Shown: one piece after another, positions 28,602-37,445 of the stretch
How positions within the stretch are numbered: position 1 is the first letter of the stretch
How the letters are laid out: every line of letters starts with the position of its first letter
The notes under the pieces: generated by a model
The model's input: only the letters and a program-made list of their open reading frames with translations
Databases searched by the model: none
Told to the model about the DNA's origin: nothing
Position numbers and translations under genes: made by a program
DNA from: Pseudomonas fluorescens
GTDB taxonomy: Bacteria; Pseudomonadota; Gammaproteobacteria; Pseudomonadales; Pseudomonadaceae
Direction of reading: 5' to 3'
DNA length: 64,000 bases
Assembly: GCA_902825215.1 (NCBI GenBank)
Contig: LR782234.1
Location: forward strand, 372,001-436,000

Positions 28602-30206
28602 CTATCGACGAACGACCAGATACAAACCGACCGCCACCATGATCCCGGCCGGCCAGTGCGCCCAATCGGTCAGTGGACCGCCAGCGGCGAGGATTGCTCC
28701 GCCGGCCAGATGCGCGCAACCGAGCAGGCGCAGGAACCAGTCATCCTTGCGTCGATGCCATGGCGGCGGCGGGTCGTTGGCATGTGGCTGGGACATGCGT
28801 TCAAGCAGGTCGCGGGCCATGTTGGCCAGGTGCGGAATCTGTTCGAACTGGCTCTGCACGTTGCCCAGCAAGGCTTTCGGGCTGACGCGCTCGCGCATCC
28901 AGCGTTCGAGGAACGGCTGCGCGGTGTTCCACAGATCCAGATCCGGGTACAGCTGACGCCCGAGGCCTTCGATGTTCAGCAGGGTCTTTTGCAATAGCAC
29001 CAACTGCGGCTGCACTTCCATGTTGAAGCGCCGCGCCGTCTGGAACAGGCGCATCAGCACCTGGCCGAATGAAATATCTTTTAACGGTTTTTCGAAGATC
29101 GGTTCGCAGACTGTGCGGATCGCCGCTTCGAATTCGTTGAGCTTGGTTTCCGCCGGCACCCAGCCCGAATCGATGTGCAGTTGCGCCACGCGACGGTAAT
29201 CACGTTTGAAGAAGGCGAACAGGTTGCGCGCCAGATAATCCTGGTCTTCCGGGGTCAGGCTGCCGACGATGCCGCAGTCGATCGCGATGTACTGCGGGCT
29301 CCACGGGTTGACGGTGCTGACGAAGATGTTGCCCGGGTGCATGTCGGCGTGGAAGAAGCTGTCGCGAAACACCTGGGTGAAGAAGATTTCCACCCCACGC
29401 TCGGCGAGCATTTTCATGTCGGTGCGCTGGTCGGCAAGGGTCGCCAGATCGGTGACCTGAATGCCGTAGATGCGCTCCATCACCAGCACTTTCGGCCGGC
29501 ACCAGTCCCAATACACTTGCGGCACGTAGAGCAGTGGCGAGCCCTCGAAATTGCGCCGCAGCTGGCTGGCGTTGGCCGCCTCACGCAGCAGATCGAGTTC
29601 GTCGTAAATGGTTTTTTCGTAATCCAGCACCACGTCGACCGGGTGCAGCAGGCGCGCATCGGCCGAGAGTTTTTCAGCCGCGCGGGCGAGGATGAACAGC
29701 CACGCCAGGTCTTGCGCAATGATCGGTTTCAGACCCGGGCGGATCACCTTCACCACCACTTCTTCACCGGACTTCAACTGCGCGGCATGCACCTGCGCCA
29801 CCGAAGCCGAGGCCAGCGGCTCGACGTCGAAACGGCTGAACACTTCGCTGATCTTCTTGCCCAGCTGTTCTTCGATGAGCTTGACCGACAGCTGCGAATC
29901 GAACGGCGGTACCCGGTCCTGCAGGAGCATCAGCTCGTCGGCGATGTCTTCAGGCAACAGGTCGCGGCGGGTCGAAAGAATCTGCCCGAACTTGATGAAG
30001 ATCGGCCCCAGATCCTGCAACGCCAGACGCAGGCACGCGCCACGGCTCAGCTCCAGGCGTTTGCGCGGCAACCAGCGCCACGGCAGCACAAAGCGCAGCG
30101 CCAGCAGAAACCAGGGCAGCGGCAGGGCGAACAGCAGGTCATCGAGGCGGTAGCGAATCACGACGCGCTGGATGCGCAACAGACGGCGGACGGCAAGCAG
30201 CTTCAT
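28602..30206 (-). CDS. ubiB: Ubiquinone biosynthesis regulatory kinase-like protein UbiB
   Basis: Atypical ADCK/ABC1-family kinase-like ATPase needed for ubiquinone synthesis. 534 residues. The KxGQ region is [11 protein letters not shown], with ASVAQVHAA (the alanine-rich nucleotide loop), [10 protein letters not shown] and the metal-binding IDCG. Hydrophobic segments near the C terminus anchor it to the inner membrane. Overlaps ubiJ by four bases. Confidence 0.95.
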   Translation of the reverse strand: MKLLAVRRLLRIQRVVIRYRLDDLLFALPLPWFLLALRFVLPWRWLPRKRLELSRGACLRLALQDLGPIFIKFGQILSTRRDLLPEDIADELMLLQDRVPPFDSQLSVKLIEEQLGKKISEVFSRFDVEPLASASVAQVHAAQLKSGEEVVVKVIRPGLKPIIAQDLAWLFILARAAEKLSADARLLHPVDVVLDYEKTIYDELDLLREAANASQLRRNFEGSPLLYVPQVYWDWCRPKVLVMERIYGIQVTDLATLADQRTDMKMLAERGVEIFFTQVFRDSFFHADMHPGNIFVSTVNPWSPQYIAIDCGIVGSLTPEDQDYLARNLFAFFKRDYRRVAQLHIDSGWVPAETKLNEFEAAIRTVCEPIFEKPLKDISFGQVLMRLFQTARRFNMEVQPQLVLLQKTLLNIEGLGRQLYPDLDLWNTAQPFLERWMRERVSPKALLGNVQSQFEQIPHLANMARDLLERMSQPHANDPPPPWHRRKDDWFLRLLGCAHLAGGAILAAGGPLTDWAHWPAGIMVAVGLYLVVRR

Positions 30207-30826
30207 GCGTTATCGCTTGGGTCGAGGGATCGGGAAAGGCGCTCGAAACGCGCCTCGAGTCGTTCCAGATCAAGTTTGATCCGGTCCAGTTCACTGAAGC
30301 GCGCTTCGGCTTCGCGCTGCCCGACCAGGGTGCGCGACTCTTCGGCGAGGTATTCGGCGAGGTTCTGGTTGAGGCTGGCAAATCCTTGCTGATACCAGCG
30401 TGCGCGGCTGCGCAGATGGCCACCGAGCAGTTGCGTGGCGACCGGGCCGAGCCAGCGCGAGAGTTCGTACTCCCAGTCCAGTTCGAGGTCCTGCAGCACA
30501 CCGGCCAGCTCCAGCAGCACGCCGCTGTCGCCATCGAGTTCGACTTCCGGCGCGTGCAGCACGGCGCTTTTGTCTTTGCTCAGGGCCAGTTTGACCAGGC
30601 TCGAAGCCGGCGCACGCAAGGTGCAGTCGACGTCTGCTGCCCACTGCGAAGCGAGCATCAAGCCCTCATCACTGGGCAGAATGAACAATTGCAGCGCCGG
30701 GCTGCGGCAATCGACGGCAATCACTTTGCCGGTCAAATGCGCCAGCCGCGGCAGCGCCGTGCTGTCGAGACGCAGCACCCGGTTGAGGCCGAGTTCAACG
30801 CTGGCGAGCAGCCCGGTGAGCAACAT
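30203..30826 (-). CDS. ubiJ: Ubiquinone biosynthesis accessory factor UbiJ
   Basis: A 207-residue lipid-binding SCP2-type protein that scaffolds the soluble Ubi complex. SCP2 domain over about residues 15-115 ([18 protein letters not shown]), then a C-terminal coiled coil rich in Glu, Arg and Leu. It shares one base with ubiE (TGATG) and overlaps ubiB, forming ubiE-ubiJ-ubiB as in enterobacteria. Confidence 0.92.
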   Translation of the reverse strand: MLLTGLLASVELGLNRVLRLDSTALPRLAHLTGKVIAVDCRSPALQLFILPSDEGLMLASQWAADVDCTLRAPASSLVKLALSKDKSAVLHAPEVELDGDSGVLLELAGVLQDLELDWEYELSRWLGPVATQLLGGHLRSRARWYQQGFASLNQNLAEYLAEESRTLVGQREAEARFSELDRIKLDLERLEARFERLSRSLDPSDNA

Positions 30827-31596
30827 CAGGGCTTGATGCCGCGGTGCAGGGCAACGATGCCTGCGGTCATGTTGTGATAGGTCACGCGGTCGAAACCGGC
30901 GTCGACCATCATCGACTTCAAGGTTTCCTGATTCGGGTGCATGCGGATCGACTCGGCCAGATAGCGATAGCTTTCCGAATCATTGGTGATCAGCTTGCCC
31001 ATCAGCGGCATGAAGGCGAATGAGTAGGCGTCGTAGGCTTTCGACATCAGCGCGTTGGTCGGTTTGGAGAACTCCAGCACCAACAGGCGGCCGCCGGGCT
31101 TGAGCACGCGCAGCATCGAACGCAGGGCGTCCTCTTTGTGCGTCACGTTGCGCAGGCCGAAAGCGATGGTCACGCAGTCGAAATGGTTGTCCGGGAACGG
31201 CAGTTTTTCAGCGTCCGCCTGGACGAATTCGACGTTGCCGGCGACACCCAGATCCAGCAGGCGGTCGCGGCCGACCTTGAGCATGGATTCGTTGATGTCG
31301 GCCAGCACCACCTGACCGGTCGGGCCGACCAGGTGCGAGAATTTGCGCGTCAGGTCGCCGGTGCCGCCGGCGATGTCGAGCACGCGGTTACCGCTGCGTA
31401 CGCCGGAGAGTTCGATCGCGAAGCGCTTCCACAGACGGTGCATGCCGCCCGACAGAAGGTCGTTCATCAGGTCGTATTTAGCGGCTACGGAATGGAAAAC
31501 CTCAGCGACTTTTTCCGCTTTCTGGCTTTCCGGAACGTTTTTGAAGCCGAAGTGAGTGGTGGGTTCGGCATCGCTGCCTTTGCGCTGATCAGTCAT
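30826..31596 (-). CDS. ubiE: Ubiquinone/menaquinone C-methyltransferase UbiE
   Basis: SAM-dependent methyltransferase for the C-methylation step of ubiquinone synthesis. 256 residues from ATG at 31596, the normal length; the longer frame would add 43 unrelated residues. Motif [16 protein letters not shown], motif II and [16 protein letters not shown] are family signatures. First gene of the ubi run, divergent from the PHA-associated gene at 31751. Confidence 0.96.
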   Translation of the reverse strand: MTDQRKGSDAEPTTHFGFKNVPESQKAEKVAEVFHSVAAKYDLMNDLLSGGMHRLWKRFAIELSGVRSGNRVLDIAGGTGDLTRKFSHLVGPTGQVVLADINESMLKVGRDRLLDLGVAGNVEFVQADAEKLPFPDNHFDCVTIAFGLRNVTHKEDALRSMLRVLKPGGRLLVLEFSKPTNALMSKAYDAYSFAFMPLMGKLITNDSESYRYLAESIRMHPNQETLKSMMVDAGFDRVTYHNMTAGIVALHRGIKP

Positions 31597-31750
31597 ATCG
31601 CTGTCACCAAAAGAGAATGCGCGACATTCTAATCCCCAAGCCATGCTTTGTCTTCGAATGGCTAAAGGTAAGATGGGCCACCTTCGGGACGATTTGCCGC
31701 AGTGGCGGTCAAGATCTACCGACACACCTTTATCTATCAGGAGTCATTCG

Positions 31751-32026
31751 ATGGCCAAAATCAGTGTTGAGCGTGCCCACACCCTGGGCAAGGAAGCCGC
31801 CCGCGAGAAGGCCGACAAGCTGGCCAAAAAGCTCAATGAACAATACGGCCTGGAGCCGCAGTGGTCTGGCGATACCCTGAACCTCAAGCGCTCGGGCGTG
31901 AAAGGCGCAGTGCATGTGGCGGACGATTCGATCAAGGTCGACGTCGAACTGGGCCTGATGATGTCGGCCATGAGCGGCATGATCAAAGCCGAGATCGAAA
32001 AGGCGTTGGATAAAGCCCTGGCCTGA
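31751..32026 (+). CDS. Polyhydroxyalkanoic acid system protein (PHA granule-region family)
   Basis: A 91-residue protein of the small family found beside pha clusters in pseudomonads (TIGR02610-type, from memory). N-terminal helix KEAAREKADKLAKKLNEQYG, then beta-strand segments (GAVHVADDSIKVDVELGL) and a short helix. ATG at 31751, with the SD-like CAGGAG 12 bases upstream. Function unknown; the fold suggests a small lipid- or granule-binding domain. It faces ubiE and precedes phaI. Confidence 0.82.
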   Translation: MAKISVERAHTLGKEAAREKADKLAKKLNEQYGLEPQWSGDTLNLKRSGVKGAVHVADDSIKVDVELGLMMSAMSGMIKAEIEKALDKALA

Positions 32027-32050
32027 TTTCCAGATTGAAATCCAGTCCCC

Positions 32051-32139
32051 TGTGGGAGCGAGCCTGCTCGCGAAAGCGGTCCTTCAGTCAGATTATCCGT
32101 GACTGACAAACCGCTTTCGCGAGCAGGCTCGCTCCCACA
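32051..32139. repeat. Palindromic repeat, family C
   Basis: TGTGGGAGCGAGCCTGCTCG and its inverse CGAGCAGGCTCGCTCCCACA around GAAAGCGG..CCGCTTTCG. It lies between the small PHA-associated gene and phaI. It holds two intact copies of the 14-base predicted IS110 target. Confidence 0.88.
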
Positions 32140-32256
32140 TTTGTTTAGAGTTGCTCCCGCTGGTTAGGGTGCCCTTTCTAATTTTTCTACCTACTTTGTG
32201 CCTGAGCCCGACACTCGTCCGGCAGTTCCTCAAACCTTCTGCGCGTGAGGTGCACC

Positions 32257-32679
32257 ATGGCCAAAGTTATTTTGAAGAAAAAAATCGACGCTTCGACTTC
32301 GACTCTGAGCGACGTCCGATCCTATGCCCGCAAGATCTGGCTGGCTGGCCTGGGTGCCTACGCCAAGGTCGGGCAAGAGGGCAGCGAGTACTTTCAGGAG
32401 TTGATCGAAGCCGGTCAAGCTGTTGAAAAGAAAGGCAAAAAGGCTGTCACCGAAAAACTGGTCGCGGCCAACGTCGAGATCGACGAAGCCGCCACTCAAG
32501 TCAGCTCCTTCAAAGGTCGCGTCGAGGTTCAACTGGACAAGGTCGAGAAGGCCTTCGACAGCCGCGTAGCAAGCGCCTTGAATCGTATCGGCATTCCGTC
32601 TAAACATGACGTTGAGACACTCTCTGCTAAGCTCGATGAGCTGACGGCATTGCTCGAACGCGTCGCGCGTAAATCTTAA
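32257..32679 (+). CDS. phaI: Phasin PhaI
   Basis: A 140-residue phasin-type protein that coats polyhydroxyalkanoate granules. The motif SYARKIWLAGLGAYAKVGQEG (about residues 23-43) is shared with PhaF, followed by a helical amphipathic region and a short coiled coil ETLSAKLDELTALLER at the end. ATG at 32257 follows GTGAGG. Ten bases before phaF in one operon. Confidence 0.93.
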   Translation: MAKVILKKKIDASTSTLSDVRSYARKIWLAGLGAYAKVGQEGSEYFQELIEAGQAVEKKGKKAVTEKLVAANVEIDEAATQVSSFKGRVEVQLDKVEKAFDSRVASALNRIGIPSKHDVETLSAKLDELTALLERVARKS

Positions 32680-32689
32680 GGAGAACGGG

Positions 32690-33595
32690 ATGGCTGGTAA
32701 AAAGAACACCGATAAAGAAAGCAGCTCGTGGGTCGGGAAGGTCGAGTCGTACTCCCGCAAAATCTGGCTGGCGGGTTTAGGCGTGTACTCGAAGATCGAC
32801 ACTGACGGCAGCAAGCTCTTCGACACATTGGTCAAAGACGGCGAGAAAGCCGAGAAGCTCACCAAGTCCGCGGTCGGCAAAAAAGTCGAGGACTCGACCT
32901 CTTCGGCGAAGTCGCGCATCAGCGGCGTGAAAGATCGCGCAATGGGCAAGTGGGACGAGCTGGAAGGGGCTTTCGACAAGCGCCTGAACAGCGCGATTTC
33001 ACGTCTCGGTGTGCCGAGCCGCAATGAGGTCAAGGCGCTCAACGCCAAGGTCGATACGCTGACTAAACAGATCGAAAAACTCACCGGTCTGAAAGCCCAG
33101 CCTGTAGCGGCGAAAACCGCTGCGGCGAAACCTGCAGCCAAGACTGCGGCGGCCAAGCCTGCGGCGAAAACTGCGGCAAAGCCACTGGCGAAAGCAGCAG
33201 CCAAACCTGCAGCGAAAGCCGCCGCCAAACCGGCAGCGAAAACGGCCGCCGCCAAGCCCGCGGCCAAAGCTTCCGCCAAACCGGCGGCCGCTAAAGCTGC
33301 GGCGAAGCCGGCAGCCAAACCCGCGGCTAAAACAGCAGCGAAACCAGCGGCCAAACCAGCCGCGAAAGCCGCTGCCGCCAAGCCTGCAGCCAAGCCAGCC
33401 GCCAAGCCAGCTGCGGCGAAAAAGCCTGCGGTGAAAAAACCGGCTGCACCGAAAGCCGCTGCGCCAAAACCGGCCGCTGCTGCATCGACTGCTCCAACCG
33501 CTCCGGCCAATGCGGCGAACTCCGCTGCGGCACCCACGGCAGCAGCCACCCCGACTCCGGCATCGACTCCGTCGACGCCATCCAGTCAGTCCTGA
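32690..33595 (+). CDS. phaF: Phasin/nucleoid-binding protein PhaF
   Basis: Granule-associated protein that also binds DNA and spreads granules at cell division. 301 residues. N-terminal phasin domain (YSRKIWLAGLGVYSKID) to about residue 120, a leucine-zipper-like segment (NAKVDTLTKQIEKLTGL), then a histone H1-like tail from about residue 140 to 265 made of AAKPAAK-type repeats, ending in a Pro/Thr/Ser-rich stretch. AAGGAG precedes the ATG. A hairpin follows. Confidence 0.95.
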   Translation: MAGKKNTDKESSSWVGKVESYSRKIWLAGLGVYSKIDTDGSKLFDTLVKDGEKAEKLTKSAVGKKVEDSTSSAKSRISGVKDRAMGKWDELEGAFDKRLNSAISRLGVPSRNEVKALNAKVDTLTKQIEKLTGLKAQPVAAKTAAAKPAAKTAAAKPAAKTAAKPLAKAAAKPAAKAAAKPAAKTAAAKPAAKASAKPAAAKAAAKPAAKPAAKTAAKPAAKPAAKAAAAKPAAKPAAKPAAAKKPAVKKPAAPKAAAPKPAAAASTAPTAPANAANSAAAPTAAATPTPASTPSTPSSQS

Positions 33596-33615
33596 TTCAT
33601 CAGGGCAAAACAAAA

Positions 33616-33639
33616 CGCCCGGCCTGTGAAGGTCGGGCG
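33616..33639. terminator. Hairpin terminator after phaIF
   Basis: CGCCCGGCC/GGTCGGGCG stem with loop TGTGAA, A-rich before (AAAACAAAA) and T-rich after (ATTTGTTTG). It begins about 20 bases after the phaF stop. The T tract is interrupted, so strength is moderate. Confidence 0.65.
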
Positions 33640-33709
33640 TATTTGTTTGTGGAAATTAGCTGGATCACTGCGAGTCCCTGTGGGAGATTCTATGGTTCAT
33701 GCCTAGCCC

Positions 33710-34657
33710 CTAAACGCCTTTGGGTGAGTATTCGCTCTGGTTTTTCAGCAGAGCAAATACCACCCGTGCAAGCTTGCGGGCTAGTGCGACCAATGCTTGG
33801 GTAGTGCTCAATCCACGCCCCCTCATAGCCTCATAAAACCCTTTCCACGCCGAGGTCCGGCTCGCCGCCATTGCAGCGTTGTGCAGCAACCGACGTGCCT
33901 CAGGGTCGCCTCGTTTGGTCAGGCAGCGGCGGCCTTTCTTTTTGCCTGAGTCCGCTATGCGCAGATCCATGCCTAGAAAAGCGATGAACGCGTCGGCATT
34001 CCTGAAGTCCCCACGCTTAAAGGATGCAAGCAAGCGGGCGCCGCTCAACGTACCGATGCCTTCGACCTTCATGCAGCGCTTGAGCTGTGCGCCCAAACCG
34101 GCTTCTTCTATCTGCGTCAGGATCGTTTTTTCAAGCAAGGTTTCCAGCCTTTGCATGGCGCTTATCTGATTCTTGAAAGCGGTTTTGAGCAGCGGCTCAT
34201 TCTCCCAGCTCTGCTTGAGGCTGACACGAGCCTGAACCAGAGCCGCACGGCGCCGGAACAGACTGATGAGCCGGCAATACAGCGGAGACGGCGGTGTCCA
34301 GGGGCGCAAATGATCCCCTTCGTTTGTCAGATAGCGGGCCAATAATCGAGCATCCAGCGCATCAGTTTTAGCGCGAACGTTCACGCCTTTGCGGTAATGA
34401 CTGAGTTCATAACCGCCAACCATATAGATCATGCAGCCGTCCGCGTGCGCCAGCTCGGCAAACTCCTGGTGATAAATATTGGTGGCTTCGATGGCGATTG
34501 CTACTGGTTTGGCAACGGTTTTGAGCCATTTCTTGATCGCCGTTTTGGTATTGGAGATTGTCTCGAGCCGATCCGATTCGACGTGATAAATCACCAGTTC
34601 GTCCTTGGCGACATCAACCCCGACAATCGACTGGGTAGTAGCGACGGGCATTGCCAT
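33710..34657 (-). CDS. IS110-family transposase (DEDD recombinase)
   Basis: RNA-guided recombinase of 315 residues. N-terminal RuvC-like DEDD domain: Asp15 in VGVDVAK, Glu57 in AIEATN, Asp99 and Asp102 in KTDALDAR. A coiled-coil middle is followed by the Transposase_20 domain with GIGTLSGARLLA and Ser237 in ADSGKKKGRR, the candidate serine nucleophile. Spacing of these residues matches IS621. GGAGG lies seven bases before the ATG. No frameshift or stop, so probably active or recently so. Confidence 0.95.
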   Translation of the reverse strand: MAMPVATTQSIVGVDVAKDELVIYHVESDRLETISNTKTAIKKWLKTVAKPVAIAIEATNIYHQEFAELAHADGCMIYMVGGYELSHYRKGVNVRAKTDALDARLLARYLTNEGDHLRPWTPPSPLYCRLISLFRRRAALVQARVSLKQSWENEPLLKTAFKNQISAMQRLETLLEKTILTQIEEAGLGAQLKRCMKVEGIGTLSGARLLASFKRGDFRNADAFIAFLGMDLRIADSGKKKGRRCLTKRGDPEARRLLHNAAMAASRTSAWKGFYEAMRGRGLSTTQALVALARKLARVVFALLKNQSEYSPKGV

Positions 34658-34695
34658 GAGAAATCCTCCGGGCTAAGGTTTGAACACTTGAAGGG

Positions 34696-34838
34696 TTCAC
34701 CCAGAGGCGCAGGCTTGTTCCTATCGTCGGTCTAGGCCAGATGCATTCTTTATCGGCGCTTGGGTGAAAGGAGGAGGGTGAAAATCTCCCACGGTCTGTA
34801 CTGCGCTAACAGTCAGAATCGAGCCTTGTCCCTCCTCC
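34696..34838 (-). ncRNA. Predicted bridge RNA of the IS110 element
   Basis: Read on the minus strand. Target loop: outer stem GGAGGAGGG/CCCTCCTCC (34838-34830 with 34778-34770), guide AGGCTCG (34826-34820), hairpin TCTGACTG-TTAGCG-CAGTACAGA (34817-34795), guide GTGGGAG (34792-34786). The first guide equals the seven bases left of the CT core at the insertion; the second is complementary to CT plus the next five bases. Donor loop: outer stem TTCACCCA/TGGGTGAA (34768-34761 with 34703-34696), AGAAT (34749-34745) equal to the element's end, and ACAAG (34718-34714) complementary to CTTGT at the other junction. The RNA ends would extend somewhat beyond these limits. Confidence 0.78.
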
Positions 34839-34860
34839 TCCCTTCAAGTCCTACCATACA

Positions 34861-34943
34861 AGCGAGCCTGCTCGCGAAAGCGGTGGATCAGTTACACAGG
34901 CATCAGCTGAAAGTTTGCATTCGCGAGCAGGCTCGCTCCCACA
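34861..34943. repeat. Remainder of the REP (family C) split by the IS110 element
   Basis: AGCGAGCCTGCTCGCGAAAG through CGAGCAGGCTCGCTCCCACA. With GTGGGAG ending at 33686 it restores a full family C palindrome, showing that the repeat predates the insertion. The right arm keeps an intact 14-base target. Confidence 0.88.
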
Positions 34944-34972
34944 TTGGATTGTGAGTAGGCGCAGCGCTCGGG

Positions 34973-35593
34973 TCAGTCGTGATTCTCAAGGTATTGCAAG
35001 GCCATCCGCTCCGTCGCCACTTTCACCGGCGGCAACAGATGCGGCGCCACCAGCATCATGATCTGATACACCACCAACCGCACCTCACCCTCACGATCGA
35101 GAATCCGCTGGTAATCCAGGGAAAACAGCAGCGTCAGGGTGATCTGCTCCACCAGTTGCCCCAGCGCCTGCGTATCGCTGACCAGCTGCCCGGCGGCCTT
35201 CAACCGCGCCAGCAATGACGCCAGCGTGCGCTTCAACGCGTTGAGCAGATGACGTATGCCCTTGGCCAGTTTCGGCAGGCGCCCGGCGAGGTTCGACAGG
35301 TCCTGGAACAGGAACCGGTATTGCGCCAGGCGCTCGACGATCAGGTGCAGAAACAGCCAATAATCCTCCGGCGCCAGCTCCACGTCCGACGGCGGATCGA
35401 GCAGCGGTGCCAGTTCCTGCTGGAAGCGTTCGAACAAGCCAAGTATCAGCGGTTCCTTGCCATGGAAGTGGTAGTAGAGGTTGCCGGGGCTGATCCCCAT
35501 TTCATTGGCGACCTCCATGGTCGAAACGTTCGGTTCGCCCTTTTCGTTGAACAGGTGCAGCGCACATTCGAGAATCCGGTCGCGGGTTTTCAT
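34973..35593 (-). CDS. phaD: TetR-family regulator PhaD
   Basis: A 206-residue TetR-type regulator. N-terminal helix-turn-helix around STMEVANEMGISPGNLYYHF (about residues 24-43), then an all-helical ligand domain. Known role in P. putida: activator of the pha genes responding to a fatty-acid derived ligand. Last gene of the phaC1-Z-C2-D run, 30 bases after phaC2. Confidence 0.93.
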   Translation of the reverse strand: MKTRDRILECALHLFNEKGEPNVSTMEVANEMGISPGNLYYHFHGKEPLILGLFERFQQELAPLLDPPSDVELAPEDYWLFLHLIVERLAQYRFLFQDLSNLAGRLPKLAKGIRHLLNALKRTLASLLARLKAAGQLVSDTQALGQLVEQITLTLLFSLDYQRILDREGEVRLVVYQIMMLVAPHLLPPVKVATERMALQYLENHD

Positions 35594-35623
35594 CCAGTCT
35601 TCTTAGAAAAATGTCGTTGAACG

Positions 35624-37306
35624 TCAGCGCACTCGCACGTAGGTACCGGGTGCGGCTTCCATCGGCGGATAGTTGGGGTTGCCCAGGGTCATGCGGGTTT
35701 CGTGCTGCGCGCCCGAGCGCTGTTGAATCCATTCCAGCCACTGCGGCCACCAGCTGCCGTCGACACGTTTGGCGTCGTAGTACCAGGCGCGCGGGTCGCT
35801 GCTCATTCTGGCGTTTTCGACGTAATTGGCTTTCGGATTGCTCGGCGGATTGAGGATGCTCTGCACATGGCCACTGTTGGACAGCACAAAGCGTTTGTCG
35901 CCACCCAGCAGCAGGGTCGAGCGATACACCGCGTCCCACGGCGTGATGTGGTCGTTCATGCCGGCGACGCTGAAGCTGTCGACGTTGACTTTCTGCAGAT
36001 CGATCGGCGTGCCGCACACTTCCAGCCCGCCGGGATGGGTCAGCGGGTTGTGTTTGAAAAAATCCAGCAGATCGCCGTGCAGCGCTGCCGGCAAGCGTGT
36101 GTTGTCGTTGTTCCAATAGAGAATGTCGAACGCCGGCGGCTCCTTGCCCAGCAGGTAGTTGTTGACGAAGTAGCTCCAGATCAGATCGTTGGGGCGCATC
36201 CAGGCGAAGACCTTGGCCATGTCGCGACCGTCGAGCACACCCTGCTGATAGGAGCGCCGCTTGGCCGCTTCGAAGGTCTGTTCATCGACGAACAGCGTGG
36301 CCGGGGTTTCGATCTGGCTGTCGAGCAGGCTGACCAGATAGGTTGCGCTGGCAACACGTCGCAGCTGCCGCTTGGCCTGCAGATGCCCTTGCAGCGCGGC
36401 GATGGTCAAGCCGCCGGCGCAGGCGCCCATCAGGTTGACCTCGCGGGCGCCAGTGATCGCCCGGCAGATGTTCATCGCCTCTTCCACGGCCTCGACGTAG
36501 CTCGACAAGCCCCATTCGCGATGACGTACATCCGGGTTGCGCCAGCTGATCATGAATGTCTGCAAGCCGTTTTTCAGCGCGTACTGGACGAAGCTGTTGT
36601 GCGGGCTGAGGTCGAAAATGTAGTACTTGTTGATCTGCGGCGGCACCACCAGCAGTGGCTTGGCGTACTGCTTTTCGCTCATCGGCCGGTACTGGATCAG
36701 TTCGAGCATTTCGTTGCGAAACACCACCGAGCCGGTGGTGGTGGCAACGGTCTTGCCGACTTCGAATGCCTGCCGGGTGACCTGACGTGGCAGGCCATCG
36801 TTGTGCAGCAGATCGTCGAACAGATGGCTGAGGCCGCGCACCAGACTGTGGCCGCCGGAATTGAACAGCTCCTTGACCGCCAGCGGATTGAGCAGCGTGT
36901 TGGACGGTGCCACGGCATCGTTGAGCAGGGTGAAGAGGAATTGCGCGCGGGCGCGGTCTTCCGGGCTCATGTCGCTGTCGTCGATCCAGCTCTTGACCTG
37001 CTTCTGCCAGGCCAGATACGCCTGCAGGCTGCGCCGATAGAACGGGTTGAGGCTCCAGGCCGGATCGGCAAAACGGCTGTCGTTGGGATGGGTCGGGTGC
37101 ACGGTTTCGCCGAGCAGCACGCGGCCCAATTGACCGCCCAGTTTCAAGGCATGCTTTGCCGTGTGCACCGGATTGCGCAAGCCATGGGCGGCGACGCTGC
37201 GCAAGGTCGAGAGCAGGTCGCGGCCGCGCAGGCCGGTGATCGCATTTTGTGCGTTGATAAACACGGCGGGGCTGGGCACCACGCCCGTCGCTGGTTTGTC
37301 GCGCAT
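35624..37306 (-). CDS. phaC2: Class II poly(R)-hydroxyalkanoic acid synthase PhaC2
   Basis: Polymerises medium-chain 3-hydroxyacyl-CoA into PHA at the granule surface. 560 residues. The lipase-like box GACAGG carries Cys296, and the His of SNSGHVQS and Asp of AGMNDHITPWD complete the triad. Downstream of phaZ in the order C1-Z-C2. The 139-base gap before it allows a separate promoter. Confidence 0.96.
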   Translation of the reverse strand: MRDKPATGVVPSPAVFINAQNAITGLRGRDLLSTLRSVAAHGLRNPVHTAKHALKLGGQLGRVLLGETVHPTHPNDSRFADPAWSLNPFYRRSLQAYLAWQKQVKSWIDDSDMSPEDRARAQFLFTLLNDAVAPSNTLLNPLAVKELFNSGGHSLVRGLSHLFDDLLHNDGLPRQVTRQAFEVGKTVATTTGSVVFRNEMLELIQYRPMSEKQYAKPLLVVPPQINKYYIFDLSPHNSFVQYALKNGLQTFMISWRNPDVRHREWGLSSYVEAVEEAMNICRAITGAREVNLMGACAGGLTIAALQGHLQAKRQLRRVASATYLVSLLDSQIETPATLFVDEQTFEAAKRRSYQQGVLDGRDMAKVFAWMRPNDLIWSYFVNNYLLGKEPPAFDILYWNNDNTRLPAALHGDLLDFFKHNPLTHPGGLEVCGTPIDLQKVNVDSFSVAGMNDHITPWDAVYRSTLLLGGDKRFVLSNSGHVQSILNPPSNPKANYVENARMSSDPRAWYYDAKRVDGSWWPQWLEWIQQRSGAQHETRMTLGNPNYPPMEAAPGTYVRVR

Positions 37307-37445
37307 GACTCAACACTCCTTCGTCTTCAGGGCAAAAACAAACTCACCGAACCAGAACACCATAGACGCTGTTACGGGTTGCTGCCTGCGCGGCGTCCTG
37401 CCGCGCACTTGTGGGTAAAGCCCTGCATAAAGCCTGCCGCTGCGT

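Larger units (their letters stand above)
33687..34860 (-). mobile_element. IS110-family insertion sequence inside a family C REP
   Basis: About 1174 bases. Left flank CCCTGTGGGAG (ending 33686) and right flank AGCGAGCCTGCTCGCG (from 34861) rejoin to a normal family C repeat, sharing one AG (CT on the element's own strand). There are no inverted terminal repeats and no ordinary target duplication, as expected for IS110. The gene lies close to one end (23 bases after its stop), with 203 non-coding bases before its start, the layout of the IS110 subgroup whose bridge RNA is upstream of the gene. Confidence 0.88.

Noticed and set aside
33687..34860. Target-site duplication or inverted terminal repeats at the IS ends
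   Set aside because: Only a two-base AG is shared by the flanks and no inverted ends exist, which fits IS110 chemistry rather than DDE transposition.
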